From Vreelandella subglaciescola (GTDB lineage: Bacteria > Pseudomonadota > Gammaproteobacteria > Pseudomonadales > Halomonadaceae), in contig NZ_LT670847.1 of the NCBI RefSeq assembly GCF_900142895.1, forward strand, positions 2,542,001 to 2,606,000: a stretch of 64,000 nucleotides of DNA, given 5' to 3'. Under the pieces are notes generated by a model, which was given only the letters and a program-made list of their open reading frames with translations, searched no databases and was not told where the DNA came from. Shown here piece after piece: positions 28,470 through 35,319 of the stretch. Numbering within the stretch: position 1 is the first letter of the stretch; the number at the start of each line of letters is the position of its first letter. The position numbers were made by a program, and so were the translations under genes.

Positions 28470-29435
28470 TTATCCGAGAGGGCTACGGACTCCAGCAAAG
28501 CCCTTGCCCAGCACATGGGTATAGATTTGAGTCGTTTCCAAGCTCTTGTGACCGAGTAGTTCCTGCACTGTGCGAATATCCGTACCTTGGCTCAGCAGCT
28601 GAGTGGCGAAGCTGTGCCGCAGGGTATGGCAAGAACCGGGGCGTGGCAGCGCAGCGGCCCGCATAGCGTGTTTTACGGCTTTTTGTACCGCCGAAGGGTG
28701 GATATGGTGAAGAACGACCTTGCCGGTGTCGTCGAAGCAAGGACGAGAAGCAGGAAAGAGCCACTGCCAAGCCAGAGAAGTTCCTGCATTCGGATACTTG
28801 CGACCCAGTGCATAAGGTAGTGTCACAGGCTCGCGGCCATGAGCAAGCCGGCAGTCAAGTTGGCGTTGGGCCGTGGAAATCTGCTGCTGCAAGCATGGGA
28901 TGCAAATGGCTGGGAGCAAGGTGGTGCGATCCTTAGCTCCTTTGCCGGCTCTCACCGTCACGATCTGTCGCTCGAAGTCGATATCCTGGACACGCAGACG
29001 GCAGGTTTCGAGAAGGCGTAGCCCTGAGCCGTACATTAGTGAGCCCATCAAACGCATGGGGCCTGATAGATGGCTCAGCACCTGTGTCACTTGTTCATGG
29101 GAAAGCACTACCGGTAGTCGGCGCGGGCGTTTGGCGCGAGAAAATTCACCGATATCACCCAGAGGCTGCTCAAGAATATGGCGATAAAGGAAGACAAGGG
29201 CGTTCAGCGCCTGGTTTTGTGTGGCCGCCGCCACATGGCGCTCCATTGCCAGATATTCCAGGAAAACCTTGACCTCGGGGGCTCCCATACTGAGGGGATG
29301 CCGCACGCCGTGGAATCGGATGAAGAAGCGTATCCAGTAACAGTAGGTCTTCTCGGTGCGTGGACTATAGCGTTTTACACGCATGGTGGCCTTTACCCGG
29401 TCCATCAGCTTCGGCGGCCTGCTGTGCATATCCAT
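28470..29435 (-). CDS. intI: Integron integrase IntI
   Basis: A 321-aa tyrosine recombinase that moves gene cassettes between attC and attI sites. Catalytic residues are visible: Arg140 in MYGSGLRLLE, His270-x2-Arg273 in SCHTLRHSFATQL, His296 in ELLGHKSLETT and Tyr305 in QIYTHVLG. The integron-specific insertion is present, with WQWLFPASR and VLHHIHPSAVQKAV (about residues 223-254), which ordinary phage integrases lack. It ends KGFAGVRSPLG like other IntI proteins. GAGGAG precedes the ATG, and a LexA-like box lies upstream. The frame is intact. It converges with luxS. Confidence 0.93.
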   Translation of the reverse strand: MDMHSRPPKLMDRVKATMRVKRYSPRTEKTYCYWIRFFIRFHGVRHPLSMGAPEVKVFLEYLAMERHVAAATQNQALNALVFLYRHILEQPLGDIGEFSRAKRPRRLPVVLSHEQVTQVLSHLSGPMRLMGSLMYGSGLRLLETCRLRVQDIDFERQIVTVRAGKGAKDRTTLLPAICIPCLQQQISTAQRQLDCRLAHGREPVTLPYALGRKYPNAGTSLAWQWLFPASRPCFDDTGKVVLHHIHPSAVQKAVKHAMRAAALPRPGSCHTLRHSFATQLLSQGTDIRTVQELLGHKSLETTQIYTHVLGKGFAGVRSPLG

Positions 29436-29452
29436 GTGGTGCTCCTCGTAAG

Positions 29453-29468
29453 CTGGTTATGCATACAG
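29453..29468 (-). promoter_or_regulatory. LexA-like box upstream of intI
   Basis: CTGGTTATGCATACAG matches the gammaproteobacterial LexA pattern CTG-N10-CAG and lies 18-33 bp before the intI start. The same box is kept in the degenerate copy at 35199-35214. Integron integrases are commonly under SOS control. One half site (ATACAGT on the right) is much better than the other, so binding strength is uncertain. Confidence 0.6.
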
Positions 29469-29574
29469 TATTATTGGTCCAGGCAAAACGCGCAAGCGTG
29501 CGAATCCTGCTTAGGCTGCCGAGTTTTTCTTAATACTTTTATATATCAATGGTTTAGGTGGAGCGTGGCACGCT

Positions 29575-29643
29575 GGATAACATTGTTGAACGAGCCTGCG
29601 CGTTTATTCAATATCTGAGCGTTCCGTCTAATACCTGTTAAGA
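29575..29643 (+). other. attI recombination site
   Basis: This is the insertion point for cassettes next to intI. The crossover is the G at 29637 followed by TTAAGA. Sequence similarity to the second platform runs through this region and stops exactly at the shared CTGTTA (29635-29640 and 35380-35385), as expected for two attI sites holding different cassettes. A possible cassette promoter, TTGAAC at 29586 with CAATAT 17 bases on, lies inside it. The left border is approximate. Confidence 0.65.
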
Positions 29644-30434
29644 GCTCAGGAGAGCATGTGAGCAAGATTGAAGAAATAAGATCGTTACTTGACGAGCTTG
29701 AGGCAGAAAATGCCTCCGAAGACGATCAGGCCTTCGCGGAGAACTTTGAGTTCTTAGAGCTGCCTGAAATTGTGTGCTCCGTTATTGATTATTTGCAGCC
29801 CTCGCTGTTTCCGTACGAAGCGGCTGTTTACTGGCATCTTTTCAGGAAATCTGTATTGGGCGAAGGAACCCAGTACACGAGAGCCAGTGTCCGTGGCATG
29901 ACTTTAGGTGTTATCACTTCGTCCAGCGGACAATCTGATGGCTTGAGCTATGGCGCTGTGCAGAAGGCCCTGACCGGTCTTGAAGAAAAGGGGGCAGTTT
30001 CGAAGGCTGGCGATACCACCAGAGAAGGCACTTTGTACAAGGTGCATCTTCCTGAAGAAATTGAGCTCTGCCAAGAGGCGAAGAAAGCCGCTGCCAAAGA
30101 GGTTCCAAAATCAGAAAGGGATTTGAAGAAAGAACTCGACTTTTACAACGTCAGAGAAAATCGTCTGAAAGTATTTGAGCGCGATGACTACAAGTGCCGT
30201 TATTGCTCCAAGCGACTGACCAGGTTTACCGCGACACTAGATCACGTGGAGCCAGTATCAAAAGGTGGCGATAACTCGCTTGATAATCTTGTCACTGCGT
30301 GTCTGCACTGTAATTCCCAGCGCGGGAATAGGCCGGTAATGGACATCATCGATGAAAAGCGCTCTTAACAATCGGCTGCACGGCGACCGGTTTTCCGCTG
30401 CTTCGCAGCTCCAAACCGGCGCGTGAGCCGGGCG
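29638..30434 (+). mobile_element. Integron gene cassette 1 (HNH nuclease)
   Basis: The cassette runs from TTAAGA at the attI crossover to the G of its attC R' box. It holds one gene close to both ends, with only 20 bp before the start codon and an attC overlapping the stop codon. Its start GTTAAGA is complementary to its R'' box TCTTAAC. Confidence 0.85.
29658..30368 (+). CDS. HNH endonuclease with N-terminal winged-helix-like region (cassette gene)
   Basis: A 236-aa protein. After an acidic start (1-35), residues 40-135 resemble a winged helix: FPYEAAVYWHLFRKS, then LSYGAVQKALTGLEEKGAV, then a wing GTLYKVHLP. A charged linker leads to a C-terminal HNH domain (about 165-225): Cys180/Cys183 and Cys215/Cys218 as zinc ligands, Asp195-His196 in the LDHVEPVSKGG motif and Asn210. 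It should cut DNA, and the N-terminal part may bind DNA or a replication protein. The GTG start follows AGGAGA; the nearby ATG at 29656 stops at once. Defence or toxin activity is possible but unproven. Confidence 0.82.
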   Translation: MSKIEEIRSLLDELEAENASEDDQAFAENFEFLELPEIVCSVIDYLQPSLFPYEAAVYWHLFRKSVLGEGTQYTRASVRGMTLGVITSSSGQSDGLSYGAVQKALTGLEEKGAVSKAGDTTREGTLYKVHLPEEIELCQEAKKAAAKEVPKSERDLKKELDFYNVRENRLKVFERDDYKCRYCSKRLTRFTATLDHVEPVSKGGDNSLDNLVTACLHCNSQRGNRPVMDIIDEKRS

Positions 30435-30440
30435 TTAGCG
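30363..30440 (+). repeat. attC site of cassette 1
   Basis: R'' TCTTAAC (30363) overlaps the stop codon and R' GTTAGCG ends at 30440. Between them, CCGGTTT pairs with AAACCGG and CGGCT pairs with AGCCG, with an internal CGCTGCTTCGCAG hairpin at the tip. The length of 78 bp is typical. Confidence 0.85.
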
Positions 30441-31056
30441 CTGCACCGATCAATCTTCGGTAATTTGGAATTCAAGAATTTAAAAGGTGGTAAGAGTATG
30501 CGATTTATAGCTGTAGTTGCTTTGCTGTTGAGTTTTTCCGGATGCGCCAGCGTAAGCATGCTTCCGAAGGACGTGTCTGAGGTCAACTTTGAAGCTCCAG
30601 AAGGTAAAACTGGTTGGTCTCAATACGAGCACGTAGAGACCTTTCACGGCTATAACGCAGAACAGGTTTATGAGGCAGCAAAAGTTGGATTGGGGAATGC
30701 TGGCTTCTCCCTGCGAGTTGCGGATATATCCAAAGGCATGGTCATCGGTGAACATGGCATGACAGCTCATGACTGGAATGTTATCGGCGGCGTTTACTTT
30801 CGGGAGCGCGATCAGGATACCCAAGTCAAAGTTATTGTTGAGGGGTCAAAGGATATTGGCTTTAGTGGCGACGTAACGTCCGATGGCTGGACGGGCAAAA
30901 TCCTAAAAGGCTTACGTGATTATCTCAACGATACTTATCAGTCCATCCTTAAAATCGACAAGGCTGATCTGAAATAGTCGCTAACCAGTGCAGGCACGGC
31001 GACGCCAACTACATTGCGCCTCCGGCTCCATTCCGCTGGCGCGCATGCTGCAAGCG
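30435..31056 (+). mobile_element. Integron gene cassette 2 (lipoprotein)
   Basis: The cassette runs from TTAGCG to the G of the next R' box (GTTAGGT). It has one gene with 63 bp of leader. Its start GTTAGCG is complementary to the R'' box CGCTAAC of its own attC. Confidence 0.82.
30498..30977 (+). CDS. Hypothetical lipoprotein (cassette gene)
   Basis: A 159-aa predicted lipoprotein. The signal peptide ends in a lipobox (LSFSGC, lipidated Cys16). The mature part is an alpha/beta protein with a FHGYNAEQVYEAAKVGLGNAGF helix region split by turns and a late GWTGKILKGLRDYLNDTY helix. It resembles small cell-envelope lipoproteins of the DUF3568/YajG-like kind only loosely, and I do not recognise a family. 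AGGTGG precedes the ATG; the upstream frame to 30423 lies in the cassette leader. Its role is unknown. Confidence 0.7.
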   Translation: MRFIAVVALLLSFSGCASVSMLPKDVSEVNFEAPEGKTGWSQYEHVETFHGYNAEQVYEAAKVGLGNAGFSLRVADISKGMVIGEHGMTAHDWNVIGGVYFRERDQDTQVKVIVEGSKDIGFSGDVTSDGWTGKILKGLRDYLNDTYQSILKIDKADLK

Positions 31057-31062
31057 TTAGGT
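30979..31062 (+). repeat. attC site of cassette 2
   Basis: R'' CGCTAAC at 30979 starts 1 bp after the stop codon. R' is GTTAGGT (31056-31062). TGCAG in the left arm pairs with the CTGCA of GCTGCAAGCG in the right arm, with the usual unpaired spacers. The following 64 bp (31063-31126) show no gene before the gltP-like fragment. Confidence 0.78.
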
Positions 31063-31126
31063 TTTGAAGTAACCCCTCCACATCCGCACAAGGTAAGCGC
31101 TGCCGCTGTGGGGGAATGGCATTTCA

Positions 31127-31282
31127 TCAGGCCTGGTTCGGGCCGTTGTAGATCTCTTCGTCCAGTTCGCCTTCGCTTTTACCCACTAGCGCAGTCATCA
31201 TCAAGTCACCGGCGGCGTTGACGCTGGTGCGCGCTATGTCGAGGATACGGTCGATGCCGGCAATTACGGCGATGGCCTCAAG
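31127..31282 (-). pseudogene. 3' fragment of a gltP-like dicarboxylate symporter gene
   Basis: These bases encode, on the minus strand, the last 50 or so residues of a symporter very like the intact gene at 36607-37854, including VIAGIDRILDIARTSV and the ending YNGPNQA. The fragment is cut at GCCTCAAG (31275-31282), an 8-base stretch that also occurs in rhuM, where the sequence changes to a rhuM-like fragment. It marks the right edge of the first integron copy. Confidence 0.9.
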
Positions 31283-31490
31283 GAGCCCGGCGGTTGGGAC
31301 TACTTCGACGAGCTGCTGAAACGCATCCGCGACATCCGCGCCTCGGAGAAGCGCTTCTACCAAGAGGTGCGCGATCTTTTTGCGCTGTCCAGCGACTACC
31401 TCTCCGACGATCGCGATGCTCACTGGTTCTTTGCCGAGGTGCAGAACAAGCTACTGCTTTGCGGTGACCGGCCACACCGACGCCGAAGGT
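31275..31490 (+). pseudogene. Internal fragment of a RhuM-family gene
   Basis: This stretch is similar to 33316-33525 of the intact rhuM-like gene (for example WDYFDELLKRIRDIRASEKR). It is not identical, carries a one-base insertion near 31459 that breaks frame, and ends near 31490 where the IS30 fragment begins. It is therefore a remnant of a diverged homologue, not a recent copy of the neighbouring gene. Confidence 0.85.
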
Positions 31491-31587
31491 CACCGAGCCG
31501 AAGAGCGATCTGCCGCTGGCTCATGTTGATGCTCCTGAAGGCGTGAATCTGATATCGTTGCGCTTGGGTCAGCCGTCGGTATGCCAT
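31490..31587 (-). pseudogene. N-terminal fragment of an IS30-family transposase
   Basis: On the minus strand from ATG 31587 the frame reads MAYRRLTQAQRYQIHAF and continues with SINMSQRQIALRLG, the helix-turn-helix start of IS30-type transposases. After about 32 residues the similarity ends at the rhuM-like fragment. The catalytic DDE part is missing, so it is dead. Confidence 0.8.
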
Positions 31588-31678
31588 GCTCTGCTTCACG
31601 TTGGTCGGTAAAGCAGGGAGGGTAACGGCGCTGGCCCTCCTGCCTCTCCCCATTGGTCCAAAGTGCTGCGGTTATTCC

Positions 31679-32878
31679 ATGAATTCAGACGATAAAGGTA
31701 TGAATGTGTCCCAGGCAGAAAAACCGTATGTGCAGTGGCAGGATGAGCAGACACCTCGCAAGGCCCTTTGGCTTTCTGAGAGTAATTACGCTGCGCCGAC
31801 GCACATCGTACCCGTGGATGACCAGACGACGGCCGATCAAGCTTACCGTTTAGCGTGCGAAGGCAACTCACTGTTGTGGCGCGGTGATTTTCATAATGCA
31901 TTGCAATTAATGCAAGCCATGGCCCGGCGCATTAATCGAGCTGAGCAGCGTAAGCTCAGCAAAGCCGCTAAATCTGCCAAGCAGCTTCCTGCCGAAAACA
32001 CAACACCCAGCGTCTTTCATCAGCAACGTCAAGCTCAAGCCCAAAGGGCTAGAACGTTAGGGCGACTGCTTTTGGAGCTGGATGCAGGTTATATCAGCGG
32101 CTTGCGCCGCGCGCCTGACCTTAGTGCTGCCTGCGAAGCCGCTTTTGGTGTGCTGGATGAGCCTTGCCTCATGTCGTTGCGTGACTTGCAAGGCGCTTTG
32201 GGGGCAGCCCAGTGGCGCCAGAAAGGCGTGCCCATTGCGGGGTTGGATCTACCGATCTTTCCGCATTACGGGGTGTTTGCGCCCACGCGGCATGAGTATG
32301 TGTCACTGATGCAGGACGCACCGCTACCGGCCAAGCATGACGTGGCCTTTGATATCGGCACCGGCACGGGGTTATTGGCGATCATCCTGGCGAAACGCGG
32401 CGTGGGGCAGGTCGTCGCCACAGACTCAAATCCACGGGCTTTAACATGCGCTGAAGACAACTTTGCGCGTGTAGGGCTATCAGAAATACAGCTGCAAGAG
32501 GCCGACGTGTTTCCTACGGAACAGCCTTTAGCCAATTTTATTGTTTGCAACCCGCCTTGGCTGCCTGCAAAGCCCAGCTCGTCTCTAGAGCTCGCCGTTT
32601 ATGATCACAAAAGCCGGATGCTGCGCGGTTTTTTGCAGGGTGTTTGTGCGCACCTGGCACCGCAAGGGGAGGTGTGGCTGATCCTGTCCGACTTGGCCGA
32701 GCACTTGCAGTTACGTACCCGAGAACAGCTGCTAGCGTGGTTTGTCGAGGCGAAGCTGGAGGTGAAATACCGGCTCGACACCCAGCCCAAGCACGGCCGC
32801 AGCCAAGACAGCACAGACCCACTCTATGCCGCACGTAGCTCAGAAGTTACCTCGCTGTGGTGCTTAACACCGGCATAG
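31679..32878 (+). CDS. Class I SAM-dependent methyltransferase
   Basis: A 399-aa methyltransferase. Residues 1-190 form an N-terminal region with no recognised domain and a basic, Gln/Ala-rich stretch (RKLSKAAKSAKQL). The catalytic domain starts near 220: motif I is AFDIGTGTGLLAIILAKRG, and motif IV is IVCNPPWLP, an NPPW active site typical of enzymes that methylate Gln side chains or exocyclic amines (HemK/RlmG-like). The ATG at 31679 is uncertain; 31700 is an alternative. It lies just right of the IS30 fragment and is not an integron cassette. The substrate is unknown. Confidence 0.82.
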   Translation: MNSDDKGMNVSQAEKPYVQWQDEQTPRKALWLSESNYAAPTHIVPVDDQTTADQAYRLACEGNSLLWRGDFHNALQLMQAMARRINRAEQRKLSKAAKSAKQLPAENTTPSVFHQQRQAQAQRARTLGRLLLELDAGYISGLRRAPDLSAACEAAFGVLDEPCLMSLRDLQGALGAAQWRQKGVPIAGLDLPIFPHYGVFAPTRHEYVSLMQDAPLPAKHDVAFDIGTGTGLLAIILAKRGVGQVVATDSNPRALTCAEDNFARVGLSEIQLQEADVFPTEQPLANFIVCNPPWLPAKPSSSLELAVYDHKSRMLRGFLQGVCAHLAPQGEVWLILSDLAEHLQLRTREQLLAWFVEAKLEVKYRLDTQPKHGRSQDSTDPLYAARSSEVTSLWCLTPA

Positions 32879-32935
32879 GCTTGGATATCCACGGGCTGAA
32901 AAAGGACATAGCAACATGCTGAAAAGGATGACCCC

Positions 32936-33946
32936 ATGAGCGCCGGTGAACTGATTTTCTACCGTAGTGACGACGGGCGGGCGGAGGTCCACCTGCGGGC
33001 CGAGGGCGATACCGTCTGGCTGTCTCAGGCCGAGATGGCGGAGCTGTTTGATACCACGCCCCAAGCCATGACCCAGCACATTCGTGCCATTTATGAAGAG
33101 GGCGAGCTGGGCGTGGAGGCAACGTGTAAGGAATCCTTACACGTTCGTCAGGAGGGGCAGCGTCGTGTGCAGCGCCGGCTCAAGACGTACAGCCTGCCCA
33201 TGATTTTGGCCGTGGGCTACCGGGTGCGCTCCCCCCGTGGCACGCAGTTTCGCCAGTGGGCCACGGCGCATCTGGCAGAGTACCTGGTCAAGGGCTTTGT
33301 GATGGACGATGAGCGCCTCAAGGAGCCCGGAGGCTGGGACTACTTCGATGAACTGCTCGAACGTATCCGCGACATTCGCGCCTCGGAGAAGCGCTTCTAT
33401 CAAAAGGTACGGGACCTGTTTGCGCTGTCCAGCGACTACCGTTCTGACGACCGCGATGCCCAGCTATTCTTTGCCGAGGTGCAGAACAAGCTGTTGTTTG
33501 CAGTAACTCGCCACACCGCCGCCGAGATCGTGGTTCATCGCGCCGATCCTGACGAGCCCAATATGGCGCTCACCAGCTGGAAGGGCGCGCGAGTGCGTAA
33601 GCAGGATGTCGCTATCGCCAAAAATTATCTTACCGCCGACGAGGTGGATACTCTGAACCGTCTGGTGGTGATCTTTCTGGAGCAGGCCGCGCTACGCGCC
33701 AAAGAGCGCAAAGATCTGACGCTGGACTACTGGCGGGGTAACGTGGACCGGCTGCTCGCGTTCAATGAGAAGCCCGTGCTCGAAGGTTTGGGGGCGATAA
33801 GCGCTGAACGTGCCCGGCAAGTAGCCTACGAGCGCTTTGAGCAGTTTGATGCCCACCGGCGGCATGATGAGGCGTTGGAGGCTGATGCTGAAGACTTGCG
33901 CGAGCTTGAAGCGCTGGAGCAGCAGGTGAAAAAGGGTGAGCCCTGA
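32936..33946 (+). CDS. RhuM family protein
   Basis: A 336-aa protein of the RhuM (virulence protein) family. It starts with GELIFYRSDDGRAEVHLR and TVWLSQAEMAELFDTTPQA, a helix-turn-helix-like segment, then LKTYSLPMILAVGYRVRS, GTQFRQWAT and LKEPGGWDYFDELLERIR. A helical C-terminal region ends in an acidic coiled coil. RhuM genes are widespread on mobile and accessory DNA; their molecular role is unknown. Part of a second, diverged rhuM gene is preserved at 31.3-31.5 kb. It is 57 bp after the methyltransferase gene and has no attC. Confidence 0.85.
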   Translation: MSAGELIFYRSDDGRAEVHLRAEGDTVWLSQAEMAELFDTTPQAMTQHIRAIYEEGELGVEATCKESLHVRQEGQRRVQRRLKTYSLPMILAVGYRVRSPRGTQFRQWATAHLAEYLVKGFVMDDERLKEPGGWDYFDELLERIRDIRASEKRFYQKVRDLFALSSDYRSDDRDAQLFFAEVQNKLLFAVTRHTAAEIVVHRADPDEPNMALTSWKGARVRKQDVAIAKNYLTADEVDTLNRLVVIFLEQAALRAKERKDLTLDYWRGNVDRLLAFNEKPVLEGLGAISAERARQVAYERFEQFDAHRRHDEALEADAEDLRELEALEQQVKKGEP

Positions 33947-33995
33947 TAGCCGCCATTGAGCGTTGCACCCCTGTACCTTGTACTCTGGAGACACC

Positions 33996-34433
33996 ATGAA
34001 AAAAACCGTTCTGGCTCTTTCCCTGGCGGTTTTCGCGCCGCTGACGCTGGCGGCGGAGCCGTTCTGCGATACCGAGCATCCGCACCCCATCGACGTGCAG
34101 TTCGAGCGGGATATGGACGCGAGCGGTGGCGTTACGCTGGAAATGCGCAACGCTCAGGGCAAGGCGTATAAGCGCTGGGATACCGAGCTGAATATGGAGT
34201 ATCGGGAGCTGATGGCCAACCTTGCGGCAGAGGAACAGGCCGCGCTGAAGAAAGCCCAGCGGGCGTGGCTCAAGTTTCGTGAGGCGGAATCCGAGTTCTG
34301 GTGGACGGAGAGCATATCCGGCGGCGGCACGCTGCAGCCGGTACTCGTCGCTGGCCACAGCATTGACCTGCTCAAGGCGCGTGTCTGCCGGCTCCGGCAG
34401 TATAAGCAGGCGGCAGAGCATGGGTTATCCTGA
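33996..34433 (+). CDS. LprI-like (DUF1311) secreted protein
   Basis: A 145-aa exported protein with a signal peptide ending near LTLAAEP. The mature part contains QAALKKAQRAWLKFREAES, the DUF1311/LprI core helix found in lysozyme-inhibitor-like proteins. Two Cys (one near the N-terminus, one in ARVCRLRQ) could pair. GGAG precedes the ATG. Its stop overlaps the start of the DUF1294 gene, so the two are translated together. Lysozyme inhibition is known for LprI of Mycobacterium; for this protein it is only a possibility. Confidence 0.72.
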   Translation: MKKTVLALSLAVFAPLTLAAEPFCDTEHPHPIDVQFERDMDASGGVTLEMRNAQGKAYKRWDTELNMEYRELMANLAAEEQAALKKAQRAWLKFREAESEFWWTESISGGGTLQPVLVAGHSIDLLKARVCRLRQYKQAAEHGLS

Positions 34434-34852
34434 TGGCTAGGCGCGGTACGCGTTCGCGACGTTCAGGCTGGCCCCGGGCCGCTGTCGGAGCCTTGAGTTT
34501 GGCCGCGGCTGGCGGCCTGTATGCCGCTGGGCTAGTTCCGCTCGCGCTAGCCGGTGCCTACGCCTTGATGAGCGTCCTGTCGTTTTTGCTCTATATGAAA
34601 GACAAACATGCGGCACGGCGTAACACTTGGCGGACGCCTGAAAGTACGCTGCACCTGCTGGATTTTCTTGGCGGCTGGCCAGGCGGCCTTATCGCTCAGC
34701 AGAGTTTTCGTCACAAAGTCAGCAAAACACCGTTTCAGGTCGTTTTTGGGCTTTCTATGGCGTGTAACGTGGGCGCTGCGTGGTGGCTGGTTGAGACAGG
34801 AAACGCCGCGCGTTTGTCGCATCAGGTGCTGGCCTCGCTGAGCTGGATGTAA
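34433..34852 (+). CDS. DUF1294 membrane protein
   Basis: A 139-aa protein with a basic N-terminus and three or four helices. The DUF1294 signature is present: SFLLYMKDKHAARRNTWRTPE, then LLDFLGGWPGGLIAQQSFRHK. Many homologues carry a cold-shock domain before this module; that domain is absent here. Function is unknown. It starts within the stop codon of the LprI-like gene. Its stop is 61 bp before the start of the second integron platform. Confidence 0.78.
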   Translation: MARRGTRSRRSGWPRAAVGALSLAAAGGLYAAGLVPLALAGAYALMSVLSFLLYMKDKHAARRNTWRTPESTLHLLDFLGGWPGGLIAQQSFRHKVSKTPFQVVFGLSMACNVGAAWWLVETGNAARLSHQVLASLSWM

Positions 34853-34922
34853 GGTAGCTCGCGGAGCTAAATAGCGGCCGCTGAAAGGTGTTTGGCCGAG
34901 TAAGGCGTGCGCACTGATGGAA

Positions 34923-34946
34923 AAGCGCTTCTGCAGAGGCGTTTTT
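34923..34946 (+). terminator. Degenerate copy of the luxS terminator
   Basis: AAGCGCTTCTGCAGAGGCG followed by TTTTTT corresponds to the luxS terminator at 28362. It has lost some pairing but keeps the T-run, and could end transcripts from the DUF1294 gene. Confidence 0.6.
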
Positions 34947-35019
34947 TGTGCACTACGAAAAAAGCATGAGAAATGTGGCAGGATTGTGGAAGGGTGGATG
35001 GGGAAATGCTAATTTCGCT

Positions 35020-35181
35020 TTAGAAGATTTTAGTACTCGCGAGTTGCCGCACACCATGGAATCGGATGAAGAAGCGCATCCAGTCGCAGTAGGTTTTCCC
35101 GGTGCGTGGGCTATAACGCCTTACGCGCATGGTTGCCTTCACCCGGTCCATCAGCTTCGGCGGCCTGGTATGCATGTCCAT
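35020..35181 (-). pseudogene. Truncated integron integrase gene
   Basis: From ATG 35181 (minus strand) the frame matches the first 45 residues of the intact IntI with a few substitutions (MDMHTRPPKLMDRVKATMRV, then RRYSPRTGKTYCDWM, then RFFIRFHGVRQ). It then runs into eight unrelated residues and a stop at 35020. All catalytic residues are lost. The start codon and LexA-like box remain, so a short peptide could still be expressed. Confidence 0.9.
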
Positions 35182-35198
35182 ATGATGCTCCTTTTTAG

Positions 35199-35214
35199 CT
35201 GGCTATGCATACAG
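35199..35214 (-). promoter_or_regulatory. LexA-like box of the truncated intI
   Basis: CTGGCTATGCATACAG is the counterpart of the box at 29453-29468, with one base change outside the CTG/CAG ends. Confidence 0.55.
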
Positions 35215-35319
35215 TGTTATTGGTTCGGGCAAAACGCGCAAGCGAGCGAATCTTGCTTAGGCTGCCGAGCTATTGTTAATAGCTTTTATATCAATGAGTT
35301 AGGCGAAGAAAGAAACGCT

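Larger units (their letters stand above)
28470..31062. mobile_element. Chromosomal integron: intI, attI and two gene cassettes
   Basis: A complete integron platform lies between luxS and a gltP-like 3' fragment. The integrase is read on the minus strand from 29435, the attI site is to its right, and two cassettes with recognisable attC sites follow on the plus strand. For each cassette the first seven bases at the crossover (GTTAAGA, GTTAGCG) are the exact reverse complement of the R'' box of the same cassette's attC (TCTTAAC, CGCTAAC), which fixes the cassette ends at 29638-30434 and 30435-31056. The cassettes have lower GC and different codon use from the flanking genes. Confidence 0.9.

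Noticed and set aside
28587..29272. Plus-strand open frames inside intI
   Set aside because: They are antisense to a well-supported integrase gene, with no family resemblance or ribosome sites.
28470..29435. Reading the integrase as a phage or genomic-island integrase
   Set aside because: The integron-specific WQWLFP...HHIH insertion and the ending GVRSPLG are present, attC sites follow on the right, and no phage genes or tRNA attachment site were seen.
31057..31126. A third cassette right after the lipoprotein cassette
   Set aside because: The 64-bp stretch has no convincing gene or attC; an R'' box ACCTAAC was not found before the gltP-like fragment.
31679..34852. Treating the methyltransferase, rhuM, lprI-like and DUF1294 genes as integron cassettes
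   Set aside because: No attC-like R''/R' pair with complementary arms was found after any of them, and their composition is closer to the backbone than that of the cassettes.
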